18,708 nt of DNA from an uncultured Candidatus Saccharibacteria bacterium (GTDB lineage: Bacteria > Patescibacteria > Saccharimonadia > Saccharimonadales > UBA4665), in the NCBI GenBank assembly GCA_903925195.1, contig CAIYEO010000109.1, forward strand, positions 1 through 18,708, in the 5' to 3' direction. The notes under the pieces are model-generated. The model made no database searches and was not told the DNA's origin. It saw only the letters and a list, made by a program, of their open reading frames with translations. Numbering within the stretch: position 1 is the first letter of the stretch; every line of letters begins with the position of its first letter. This document shows, piece after piece, positions 6,654 through 12,749 of this stretch. Made by a program: the position numbers and the translations under genes.

Positions 6654-7343
6654 ATGAATGAAGTTAAAAATAGTGGTATTGATTCTGGATTATCAAAAAA
6701 ACAATTCAAAGGCCAAGATGTTGCGTTAGCTAACAAAGAACTTGGCTTGTACGCTGTATTCGATGGTGTAGGAAATAAGGAAAATTCACTAGAGGCAGCC
6801 TTAATAGCATCAGCCTCAATTCAAGCAAGTGTTGAAAGAAGCTTAGATAAGTCCGTTCATAATTCTCCACACAGCTTAGTTGAAGCTATTCACGCTGCTC
6901 ACCAAGAAATTGTTATAGAAAGTGCCTTTCGACCAATGGGCTCAACCACAGCTACTGTAGTTAAGTTAACAAGAAGTTCAGATAAGTTATTCCTGGCCTG
7001 GGTTTCTGTAGGAGACTCTAGATTATACATAAGACCAAAGAATGGCAAATTGATGCAATTCAGCAGAGATGAAAGTAGCGGAATATACGTAGATAATTGC
7101 CTAGGCGACGAGAAACATTTTCACGAAGTCAGTCAAGAAGGCTTAATGGAACTAGAAAAAGGCAGTGAAATTGTTATTGTTAGCGACGGAGTATTTGGTA
7201 ATGAAAAGGATGATCTAATTAGTTTAGAAGAAATTGATAAAGCGCTCCTAAAGTCACCAACTGCTCAACAGGCTGCTGATGAGCTTAATCGAATTTCGAA
7301 AAAAGATGACGATAAAACTGCTATCGTTTTAAGAATTAATTAA
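6654..7343 (+). CDS. PP2C-like Ser/Thr protein phosphatase
   Basis: PPM/PP2C enzymes are Mn2+/Mg2+-dependent phosphatases that reverse Ser/Thr phosphorylation. The 229-residue product carries the family motifs in order: GQDVALA (20-26, first metal-site Asp), LYAVFDGVGN (32-41, D-G-x-G), GSTTATVV (96-103), VSVGDSRLY (117-125), VIVSDGVFG (174-182) and DDDKTAIVL (218-226). Metal-binding aspartates are therefore present and it should be active. There is no transmembrane segment, so it is cytosolic. No Hanks-type kinase, anti-sigma factor or FHA protein is next to it, so its target is unknown. Its stop overlaps the converging 97-residue gene by eight bases. Leaderless promoter geometry supports this start. 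Confidence 0.9.
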   Translation: MNEVKNSGIDSGLSKKQFKGQDVALANKELGLYAVFDGVGNKENSLEAALIASASIQASVERSLDKSVHNSPHSLVEAIHAAHQEIVIESAFRPMGSTTATVVKLTRSSDKLFLAWVSVGDSRLYIRPKNGKLMQFSRDESSGIYVDNCLGDEKHFHEVSQEGLMELEKGSEIVIVSDGVFGNEKDDLISLEEIDKALLKSPTAQQAADELNRISKKDDDKTAIVLRIN

Positions 7344-7629
7344 TACCTTCGTATAATCCACCGTTTTGATCGAGTTCATTTATGAGTGCCATATTTGAAT
7401 CAAAACCAAATCTACTACCAGTTAAAAATATGAAGGTGTTAGGATCGGAGTCCTCTAAAATACTAATATAGCCGATGTTTCTGGCAAATAAAATTGCTTC
7501 TAAAGCTTTCTCCTGACGATCTATAGGTACCCAGGTCTCAATTGTTTTACGCAGCGAACTAGGATCAAAGGGATCTATGTTTAATTTTATGTATTCGAAA
7601 TTATCGGTGTATCTATAACCTTTTCGCAT
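7336..7629 (-). CDS. Hypothetical 97-residue protein
   Basis: I recognise no family. The product begins MRKGYRYTDNFEYIKLNIDP and is a small soluble alpha/beta-looking protein: two Tyr-rich strands, an amphipathic helix around RQEKALEAILFARNIGYISI, then FIFLTGSRFGFDSNM and an Asn/Gly-rich tail. It has no signal or membrane segment. A consensus TATAAT (7644-7639) ends nine bases before the ATG, and the end overlaps the phosphatase gene by eight bases, both as seen for other genes here, so the frame is probably real. It may be part of the leftward group of uncharacterised genes that follows upstream on the same strand. Confidence 0.6.
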   Translation of the reverse strand: MRKGYRYTDNFEYIKLNIDPFDPSSLRKTIETWVPIDRQEKALEAILFARNIGYISILEDSDPNTFIFLTGSRFGFDSNMALINELDQNGGLYEGIN

Positions 7630-7638
7630 AAAATATAG

Positions 7639-7644
7639 ATTATA
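7639..7644 (-). promoter_or_regulatory. -10 element of the 97-residue gene
   Basis: TATAAT on the minus strand, nine bases before the ATG at 7629. No clear -35 at the standard distance. Confidence 0.4.
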
Positions 7645-7687
7645 GATTCCAACCTATAAATGCAAGCATAAGTTTTTAGGACTATAT

Positions 7688-8080
7688 CTATTCAGTTATC
7701 AGTATAGATAATCTAGCAATAAGATTAGCTATTTCAGAAGCAGGTAATTTTGCTGCTTGTTGTTCGATTTTTTCAATTGCTGTTTCAGCTTTTAAATTAT
7801 CTTCTGGCATTTTTTCAGCGATTACAAGTCCTCTTCCGACTACAAAAAATTTTTTGTCGGCATCTTCGACAACAAGATCTTTTTGACTATGTCTAGGTAC
7901 AGGAACGGGTCTTAAAACATGTGCGTTAGTAATGCCTAGCATAGAGGTTATTTCTGTTAGACCTAAAGCTAGTCTAGGATTTTTAAAGTCACTAAGACTT
8001 GTTGAAGTCTCAATCGTTAGATTTGCAACTTCTTTTCTTGATTCGATTATAGGAACTCTACCAGGTCTTCGTTTATTCAT
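7688..8080 (-). CDS. Hypothetical 130-residue protein
   Basis: I recognise no family. The product (from the preferred start) begins MNKRRPGRVPIIESRKEVAN, continues with LALGLTEITSMLGITNAHVL, a basic PVPVPRHSQKD stretch, a short strand pair (KKFFVVGRGLVIAEKM) and a C-terminal helix EKIEQQAAKLPASEIANLIA. The Arg-rich N-terminus and short helices could bind nucleic acid, but this is only a guess. Another in-frame ATG lies at 8086; promoter geometry favours 8080, because a TTGCAA/TAATAT promoter abuts 8086 and would start transcription at the second ATG. No Shine-Dalgarno. It has no membrane segment. Confidence 0.6.
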   Translation of the reverse strand: MNKRRPGRVPIIESRKEVANLTIETSTSLSDFKNPRLALGLTEITSMLGITNAHVLRPVPVPRHSQKDLVVEDADKKFFVVGRGLVIAEKMPEDNLKAETAIEKIEQQAAKLPASEIANLIARLSILITE

Positions 8081-8086
8081 TAACAT

Positions 8087-8115
8087 ATATTAACATATTG
8101 TTTATTTTTTTGCAA
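8087..8115 (-). promoter_or_regulatory. Promoter of the 130-residue gene; decides its start
   Basis: TTGCAA (8115-8110), a 17-base spacer and TAATAT (8092-8087). The -10 touches the ATG at 8086, and the expected start site coincides with the second in-frame ATG at 8080. Confidence 0.5.
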
Positions 8116-8186
8116 TAATTATATTCGGCACTTATGCCATGAATACAAGTATCTATTTAGTTCAATATAATCAAACTCTAGAACTT

Positions 8187-9293
8187 TTAATTATTTCTTT
8201 TCTTGCCATTCTTAACCGCATGTTGCAAAATTATTGAAACTCTTTCCATATCTTCGGGTGTCAACATATTTCCTGTAGATATTTTCGGGATTATATCATG
8301 ACGACTTGAAGAAGTTACATACCAGCCTAACTGACCAGTTCTTTCTCTGCCCTTTCGGCTAGTAACGTAAATTTCTGTTTCTGCAAATCTTGTATCACCT
8401 TTAAGAATTATCATAACTCCGTCAACACAATTTAGCCATGCTTTAGTATTTACTCTGAAGTTATATTTTCCATCTACAAATGTTTCTAAGCCAATATAAT
8501 CATCATCTCCCATAGAATCTCTTTCTACACCTTCAAAAACTATATCATCAATCACTGAATCAAAAGTCATTAATCCAACTTCTTCCGAACCTCTCGATTG
8601 AGGATGCCAATTTTCAGGATTATCGTTTAGAATATTTATGTAATCTTCCACACTCCTAGTAAGTTCATGTGCACTCCTTTCAACCTCAATTCCTCTTTCG
8701 AGTAAATGGGCGCTGATTTCTCTAAGTGACTCTGATTGTTTAGGTTCGGTTTCATGAGGTGATGCTGACTGTTCTCCCTCAAGATTAATAGTTTTTCCGT
8801 CTGCCTCTGCCTCTTGTTTGGCAGTTTCTATATATTCTGGTAGATGGTCTTCCACGTGTTGTTTTGCTCTCATCCTAGCCAGGTCACTACTATCTTGAGC
8901 TTTATCGAAACTTTCTCCTGGCTTTTCGTCAATTAGCCAACTACCATACGCTAGTGGTATATATTCTGGATCTTCTCTTTGGCCTTTTTCATTTTCTAAA
9001 TCCACCTCATCCATTTCTTCTTGAGCGGCTTTATTTTTTTGTTTAACTTCAAGCAGATCATTTTTTGCAGTATCGAACCTTTGTTCAGCTCTTCTATGCT
9101 GATCTTGAAGTTCTATAGCTTTCTGATTATCTTCAGGGCTTAGTGGCATTTGCTGTTCGGTTGTTTGTGGGTCGGTTGAAGTAGTAATATTTTCAACACT
9201 ACTGGTCGATTCAGGAGAACCTTCCATATGTTCTTCTGGAGTATTTAATGGATCAAATCGTGGTGTGTCTTCTGACATAATTTTATCTTTCAT
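8187..9293 (-). CDS. Hypothetical acidic coiled-coil protein, 368 residues
   Basis: No family recognised. The N-terminal 60 residues are disordered and rich in Thr, Ser, Pro and Glu. Residues about 55-105 form a charged helix likely to be coiled coil (QDQHRRAEQRFDTAKNDLLE and following). A second acidic helical region follows (about 130-235, with ARMRAKQHVEDHLPEYIETA). The last 120 residues look like a compact alpha/beta domain with strands such as NFRVNTKAWLNCVDGVMIIL, FAETEIYVTSRKGRE and GQLGWYVTSS. There is no signal peptide or membrane helix, so it is cytosolic. A short basic tail (KNGKKRNN) ends it. Start options are 9293 or Met6 at 9278; neither has a Shine-Dalgarno. The order (disordered, coiled coil, small domain) suggests a scaffold or adaptor, by inference only. 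Confidence 0.65.
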   Translation of the reverse strand: MKDKIMSEDTPRFDPLNTPEEHMEGSPESTSSVENITTSTDPQTTEQQMPLSPEDNQKAIELQDQHRRAEQRFDTAKNDLLEVKQKNKAAQEEMDEVDLENEKGQREDPEYIPLAYGSWLIDEKPGESFDKAQDSSDLARMRAKQHVEDHLPEYIETAKQEAEADGKTINLEGEQSASPHETEPKQSESLREISAHLLERGIEVERSAHELTRSVEDYINILNDNPENWHPQSRGSEEVGLMTFDSVIDDIVFEGVERDSMGDDDYIGLETFVDGKYNFRVNTKAWLNCVDGVMIILKGDTRFAETEIYVTSRKGRERTGQLGWYVTSSSRHDIIPKISTGNMLTPEDMERVSIILQHAVKNGKKRNN

Positions 9294-9298
9294 TATTT

Positions 9299-9327
9299 TT
9301 ATTTTTATAATTTCTTATTTTTATAAT
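9299..9327 (-). repeat. 13-bp direct repeat upstream of the acidic protein gene
   Basis: ATTATAAAAATAA (minus strand) occurs twice, separated by three bases, giving a 16-base period. It covers the -10 region and leader of the gene starting at 9293. It could be a tandem regulatory site or simple AT-rich drift. Confidence 0.45.
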
Positions 9328-9352
9328 ACTCTGCTTATTTTCTGTTTGTCAA
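9323..9352 (-). promoter_or_regulatory. Promoter of the acidic coiled-coil protein gene
   Basis: TTGACA (9352-9347), an 18-base spacer and TATTAT (9328-9323). The leader would be about 23 bases, made of the AT-rich direct repeat and lacking a Shine-Dalgarno. Confidence 0.5.
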
Positions 9353-9481
9353 CTTCTACTATTTGTTTTCCATATCTCTATAGTGTCGAATTAACTACTT
9401 GTAGACAAGGTATAATTGCCTTATATTCATATATATTACTAGCCATATCTGTGCAGCAAATTAGATTAATTAATCACTATG

Positions 9482-9706
9482 CTATTTTTTGATATTTTTT
9501 GTTTTCTGTTTGTATTGAGTCGATAGAAAAAATACCGTTAAACCAATAACTATTATACTAATTATAATTCTTAGATAGTTTGGCGAATGGGTCTGGCAAA
9601 TGTCAAGACATGGGACATATTTAGCTGATAGGTAGAAACTTGTAAAACTGAAAATACCGACTGTTGTCAATTCTATAATTAGTGACGATATAAGAAATTT
9701 TTTCAT
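9482..9706 (-). CDS. Small two-helix membrane protein, 74 residues
   Basis: No family recognised. The product starts MKKFLISSLIIELTTVGIFS with a first hydrophobic helix (about 4-26), a short loop with two cysteines four residues apart (YVPCLDICQTHSPN), a second helix (about 45-62, IIISIIVIGLTVFFLS) and a Lys/Gln-rich tail (QYKQKTKNIKK). The positive tail and N-terminus predict both ends inside and the Cys loop outside, where a disulfide or metal contact could form. It lies 30 bases downstream of tRNA-Arg(UCG) on the same strand, so it may be read through from the tRNA transcript; no separate promoter is clear. Confidence 0.55.
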   Translation of the reverse strand: MKKFLISSLIIELTTVGIFSFTSFYLSAKYVPCLDICQTHSPNYLRIIISIIVIGLTVFFLSTQYKQKTKNIKK

Positions 9707-9736
9707 AAACTAAGCTAATCTGAAACAAATATGCTT

Positions 9737-9813
9737 TGGTGCGCCCGGCAGGATTCGAACCTGCGACCTTCTGGTTCGAAGCCAGACACTCTAATCCGCT
9801 GAGCTACGGGCGC
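9737..9813 (-). tRNA. tRNA-Arg (anticodon UCG)
   Basis: The minus strand folds as a full cloverleaf: acceptor GCGCCCG/CGGGCGC, D-arm with AGCTCAGCGG, anticodon stem TCTGG/CCAGA around loop CTTCGAA (anticodon TCG, reads CGA), T-arm with GGTTCGAATCC, discriminator A, and CCA encoded at 9739-9737. It lies 11 bases after the stop of the YbjQ-repeat gene, on the same strand, so it probably shares that transcript. Confidence 0.95.
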
Positions 9814-9824
9814 ATGATATGCAA

Positions 9825-11063
9825 TTATACAGTATCTGTTTTAATATCGCTCACAACTGAATTGTTGAGTGTACTATTATTTGTTGCTTCTGACAAATCT
9901 ACGAAGGTATTTTTATCCTTCATGAATGCCTGGGGTGGTAGTTGGTCTGATCTTGTCTTGAGCCCTTGGACCCTTTTGACAGCCGTTCCAATAGCTAAGA
10001 ACTCAATTAGATTATCATCCAATTGGTATATGTAAGTTTTAATACCGAGGACATCATCAGCCCCAATGGCCTGAGCTTGTTCCTTAACACGACTAAATGA
10101 CTGTTCCCTGGCCTGATATATCAATTGTGTTAATGTGTTTATTTCACCCTTAACAAAGCCCCTAATGGCAGCCTTAATGCCACCTACTATACCCAGTGAA
10201 TATACCGAGGTTCCGAGAATTAGCTTTAAGGGAACGAAACCAATTTTTGTGACATTCCACATTTCCTCGGCAGTTAAGTCGCTTGTAACAATTCCTCCTG
10301 CTGCTTCAGCATACTGAGATATTTGCTCCGAGTATGAAGCCGTGCCAATCATAACCATTTCTTTTATGCCCTTTAGTCCAATCGGAACAATTGTCGTCTT
10401 TATACCAACTATACTATTTGCTCCTGACTTTCTAGCTTCTTCGGTTATTCTTTCTAGTGCCAAATTTCTAGTTGTATTGAAGATATTACTATACTGAGTT
10501 ATTTCTCCTCTAACCATCTCCTTGAGCTCTCCAATTATACTCTTGCCAATTCCGATTGAATAAGCAACATTACCAAATACAAATTTAATTGGTATATAGC
10601 CCGCATCGACCTGGCAAAAAAATTCTTGCCCATCAGATGATGATGTAATAGACGGAGTAAGCTGCTTATCGATGCGGTGTATTGTTGATCCGATAGATAA
10701 GAATTCAATATTGCCCGGATGAAAGACCAGTTCGCTCGTTAAGCCAGTTGCTCCATTTCCACCATTGCTAGCAATTTCTTTTTCAAGTCTGTTGATAGCT
10801 TCTATTCGCCCTCCGGCAATCATATTCGTCATTTGCTTAATCTCACCACCGACAATATTTTTAACTCCAGCTAACCCACTGCCAATAAAACCAATCGCAT
10901 ATACACTATTTCCAACTACTAAATTACCAGGCTCGAATCCAATTAAACTTAAACAATATAATTCATTTCCAGATAGACCAGTATACCTAGTACCAGAAGT
11001 AGAAAAATTTGAAGCTATTTGATTAGCGTCTTCTGCTTGATCCTGTTTAAGAGTTTCATCCAT
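9825..11063 (-). CDS. Triple-domain YbjQ (UPF0145) protein
   Basis: The 412-residue product is three tandem copies of the YbjQ/UPF0145 'heavy-metal-binding' domain, normally a free protein of about 105 residues that forms a ring-like oligomer. Copies lie at about 38-130, 147-243 and 263-365. Each has a hydrophobic strand ending in G-x-x-(V/A)-Y (VVGNSVYAIG, VFGNVAYSIG, ILGTSVYSLG), a linker, a GE-I-x-x-x-(T/S) helix start (GGEIKQMTN, RGEITQYSN, KGEINTLTQ), a long helix, a G-A-x-x-(V)-x-G-(I/L) turn (GNGATGL, GANSIVGI, GADDVLGI) and a final strand ending in (S)IGT/IGS. Copy 1 is the most diverged (NGGNGATG). The molecular role of YbjQ is not established, and metal binding is only a family label. 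No signal or clear membrane segment. It follows the XRE-DUF3467 gene by 42 bases, likely one operon. Confidence 0.85.
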   Translation of the reverse strand: MDETLKQDQAEDANQIASNFSTSGTRYTGLSGNELYCLSLIGFEPGNLVVGNSVYAIGFIGSGLAGVKNIVGGEIKQMTNMIAGGRIEAINRLEKEIASNGGNGATGLTSELVFHPGNIEFLSIGSTIHRIDKQLTPSITSSSDGQEFFCQVDAGYIPIKFVFGNVAYSIGIGKSIIGELKEMVRGEITQYSNIFNTTRNLALERITEEARKSGANSIVGIKTTIVPIGLKGIKEMVMIGTASYSEQISQYAEAAGGIVTSDLTAEEMWNVTKIGFVPLKLILGTSVYSLGIVGGIKAAIRGFVKGEINTLTQLIYQAREQSFSRVKEQAQAIGADDVLGIKTYIYQLDDNLIEFLAIGTAVKRVQGLKTRSDQLPPQAFMKDKNTFVDLSEATNNSTLNNSVVSDIKTDTV

Positions 11064-11105
11064 ACTTACTTAATGTTAGCATAAACATAATCAGTAATGA
11101 GTATA

Positions 11106-11663
11106 TTATTCAGATGTCTGATCTTGTTTTTTTGGTTTTACTGATGTTTTGTTTTTTTGGTTTGAATTTAATTGTTGAATTGTCTGATTTAAAATATTAG
11201 CAAAAGTTTTAGCCTGTTCTGTGCTCATACCAATTCTTGATACGGTTTGAGATTGATAAGCACCATTAGGCTGTTGCATGAAGTTAATTACTAAGCCGTT
11301 CGGATTAGCGACTACTTCTGTTTTATCACTATAAATAACTTTTGTATCGATTGGAATCATTAGTAGTATCGGAGGATACTTAATTATATCTTCATCAATG
11401 ACAGGGTTTGTTTCTGAAGCGTATCCAGCCTGATCCCATAGTTTGGTGGCATCATCGTCTGAAAGTTTAAAATGTGCGATTAATAGCAGAAGAATATCTT
11501 CAGTTGGGCGCTTTTTACCATTTTCAATTAAGACGAGCTTTTGCTCATCAATCTCTACGGCACCACTAACTTCAGATATGCTCTGATTAAACCTTTGTCT
11601 GTGTCTTTGGAGGCTCAGACCTAAGCTCTTGAATGGGTAATCTCCTGGCTTACTTATACTCAT
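11106..11663 (-). CDS. XRE-family HTH regulator with DUF3467-like C-terminal domain
   Basis: From the start at 11663 the product has 185 residues. The N-terminal part (about 10-70) is a Cro/C1-type HTH: LGLSLQRHRQRFNQSISEVS, then VEIDEQKLVLIENGKKRPTE, then an amphipathic helix. Residues about 100-165 resemble DUF3467: EVVANPNGLVINFMQQPNG, and then SRIGMSTEQAKTFANILNQT, matching the usual 'R-(I/V)-x-M-S-P-E-x-A-K' ending. A Lys/Gln tail follows. DUF3467 has no known biochemical function. The frame is open to 11738, but a TTGCAT/TAATAT promoter placed with its -10 seven bases before 11663 makes that the start. It is divergent from murB with interlocked promoters and upstream of the YbjQ-repeat gene, which it may control. 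Confidence 0.78.
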   Translation of the reverse strand: MSISKPGDYPFKSLGLSLQRHRQRFNQSISEVSGAVEIDEQKLVLIENGKKRPTEDILLLLIAHFKLSDDDATKLWDQAGYASETNPVIDEDIIKYPPILLMIPIDTKVIYSDKTEVVANPNGLVINFMQQPNGAYQSQTVSRIGMSTEQAKTFANILNQTIQQLNSNQKNKTSVKPKKQDQTSE

Positions 11664-11667
11664 ATTA

Positions 11668-11699
11668 CTAATATTAGCCCCGTAACCATAGCCATGCAA
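11668..11699 (-). promoter_or_regulatory. Promoter of the XRE gene with palindrome over the -10
   Basis: TTGCAT (11699-11694), a 17-base spacer and TAATAT (11676-11671); the ATG is seven bases on, so the message is leaderless. CTAATATTAG (11668-11677) is a perfect 10-bp palindrome over the -10 and a possible operator for the XRE protein itself, though AT-rich palindromes also arise by chance. Confidence 0.55.
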
Positions 11700-11710
11700 G
11701 TAAAAAAAGT

Positions 11711-11716
11711 TATAAT
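11711..11716 (+). promoter_or_regulatory. -10 element of murB
   Basis: Consensus TATAAT seven bases before the ATG at 11724. No good -35 is seen. The -35 of the divergent XRE promoter (11694-11699) falls in the spacer region of this promoter, so a protein bound to one could affect the other. Confidence 0.55.
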
Positions 11717-11723
11717 AAGTATT

Positions 11724-12749
11724 ATGAAGGTTATGCAAAATACAGATTTACGACTATATTCAACAATGAGATTAGGGGGTAGAGCCGATTTTTCAGCAGT
11801 TATAAGCAACAAAAATGATCTCGTTGAAGCTGTTAATTTTGCTAAAGATAATAAATTAGAAATAGTAATTATTGGCAAAGGTAGTAATGTTATTTGGAAA
11901 GATGAAGGATTTAGCGGATTACTTCTAATCAATGAAATCAATTGGATAGAAGAAGAAACTCATCCTGATGGCTGGCTATTCACTGTTGGGTCGGGCTATA
12001 ACTGGAACGATTTAGTCATGCACACTGTCAAAAAAGGACTTACAGGTATTGAGGCATTAGCTTTAATTCCAGGAACAGTTGGAGCTACGCCTATACAGAA
12101 CGTCGGTGCTTATGGACAAGAGGTATCTAATACTATAGTTAATATTGAGGCATACGATCTCAAAGAAGATAAATTTGTTAATATTAGCAATCGAGAATCA
12201 GAATTTGGCTACAGAACAAGTCGGTTCAAAACCAAAGATAAAAAAAGATTCATTATATGTAGCGTAAGTTTTAAATTAACGAGCGAAAGACCTAATGTTC
12301 CCTTGTATCCTTCGGTTCAAAATTATTTTGATGATCATAAAATTACCGACATTAATCCTAAAACTATCAGTAGTGCAGTCATTGAAATTAGAACTAGCAA
12401 ATTACCGAACCCTAATATAGTTGCCAATAATGGTTCCTTCTTTTCTAATCCAATAATTTCACAAGAACATTTCATTAACTTGCAAAAACAATTTGAGGAT
12501 ATTGTCTATTGGCAGACAGAGAATGGACAATATAAATTATCTGCAGCTTGGTTAATCGATCATGCTGGTTTCACTAATTATTATGACAAAGAAACAGGAA
12601 TGGCAACTTGGCCAAAACAATCACTAGTTCTTATTAATAAACATGCAAAAACTACAGCTGATTTACTAAAATTTAAAGATAAGATTACTAAAAAAGTTTA
12701 CGAGTTTTTTAAGATAAATTTAGAACAAGAGCCCGAGCTTCTTCCTTAA
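11724..12749 (+). CDS. murB: UDP-N-acetylenolpyruvoylglucosamine reductase
   Basis: MurB reduces the enolpyruvyl group made by MurA to lactate, giving UDP-MurNAc, using NADPH and bound FAD. From 11724 the product has 341 residues. Seen in order: LYSTMRLGGRADF (substrate/FAD entry), IIGKGSNVIWKDEGF (FAD pyrophosphate loop), IPGTVGATPIQNVGAYGQEV (FAD-binding core), SEFGYRTSRFK (Tyr/Arg of the active site), NNGSFFSNPI (with the catalytic Ser) and a C-terminal EQEPELLP carrying the likely catalytic Glu. The extra C-terminal region with the Y-R-x-S motif makes it a type I, E. coli-like MurB. An earlier in-frame ATG (11694) precedes the -10 and is unlikely. Its stop overlaps that of glyA by four bases. 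Confidence 0.93.
   Translation: MKVMQNTDLRLYSTMRLGGRADFSAVISNKNDLVEAVNFAKDNKLEIVIIGKGSNVIWKDEGFSGLLLINEINWIEEETHPDGWLFTVGSGYNWNDLVMHTVKKGLTGIEALALIPGTVGATPIQNVGAYGQEVSNTIVNIEAYDLKEDKFVNISNRESEFGYRTSRFKTKDKKRFIICSVSFKLTSERPNVPLYPSVQNYFDDHKITDINPKTISSAVIEIRTSKLPNPNIVANNGSFFSNPIISQEHFINLQKQFEDIVYWQTENGQYKLSAAWLIDHAGFTNYYDKETGMATWPKQSLVLINKHAKTTADLLKFKDKITKKVYEFFKINLEQEPELLP

Noticed and set aside
9265..9492. Plus-strand frame of 75 codons, hydrophobic, between the 368- and 74-residue genes
   Set aside because: Starts antisense inside the 368-residue gene, runs through its AT-rich promoter, and has no ribosome site; the Ile/Phe/Tyr richness reflects AT-rich DNA.
9736..10035. Plus-strand frame of 99 codons beginning MVRPAGFEPATFWFEARHSN
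   Set aside because: Its first part is the reverse complement of tRNA-Arg(UCG), a classic spurious translation, and the rest is antisense to the YbjQ-repeat gene.
11664..11738. Longer start for the XRE regulator (25 extra residues rich in Tyr, His and Asn)
   Set aside because: The extension would cover its own promoter and the murB promoter, and does not look like protein from this genome.
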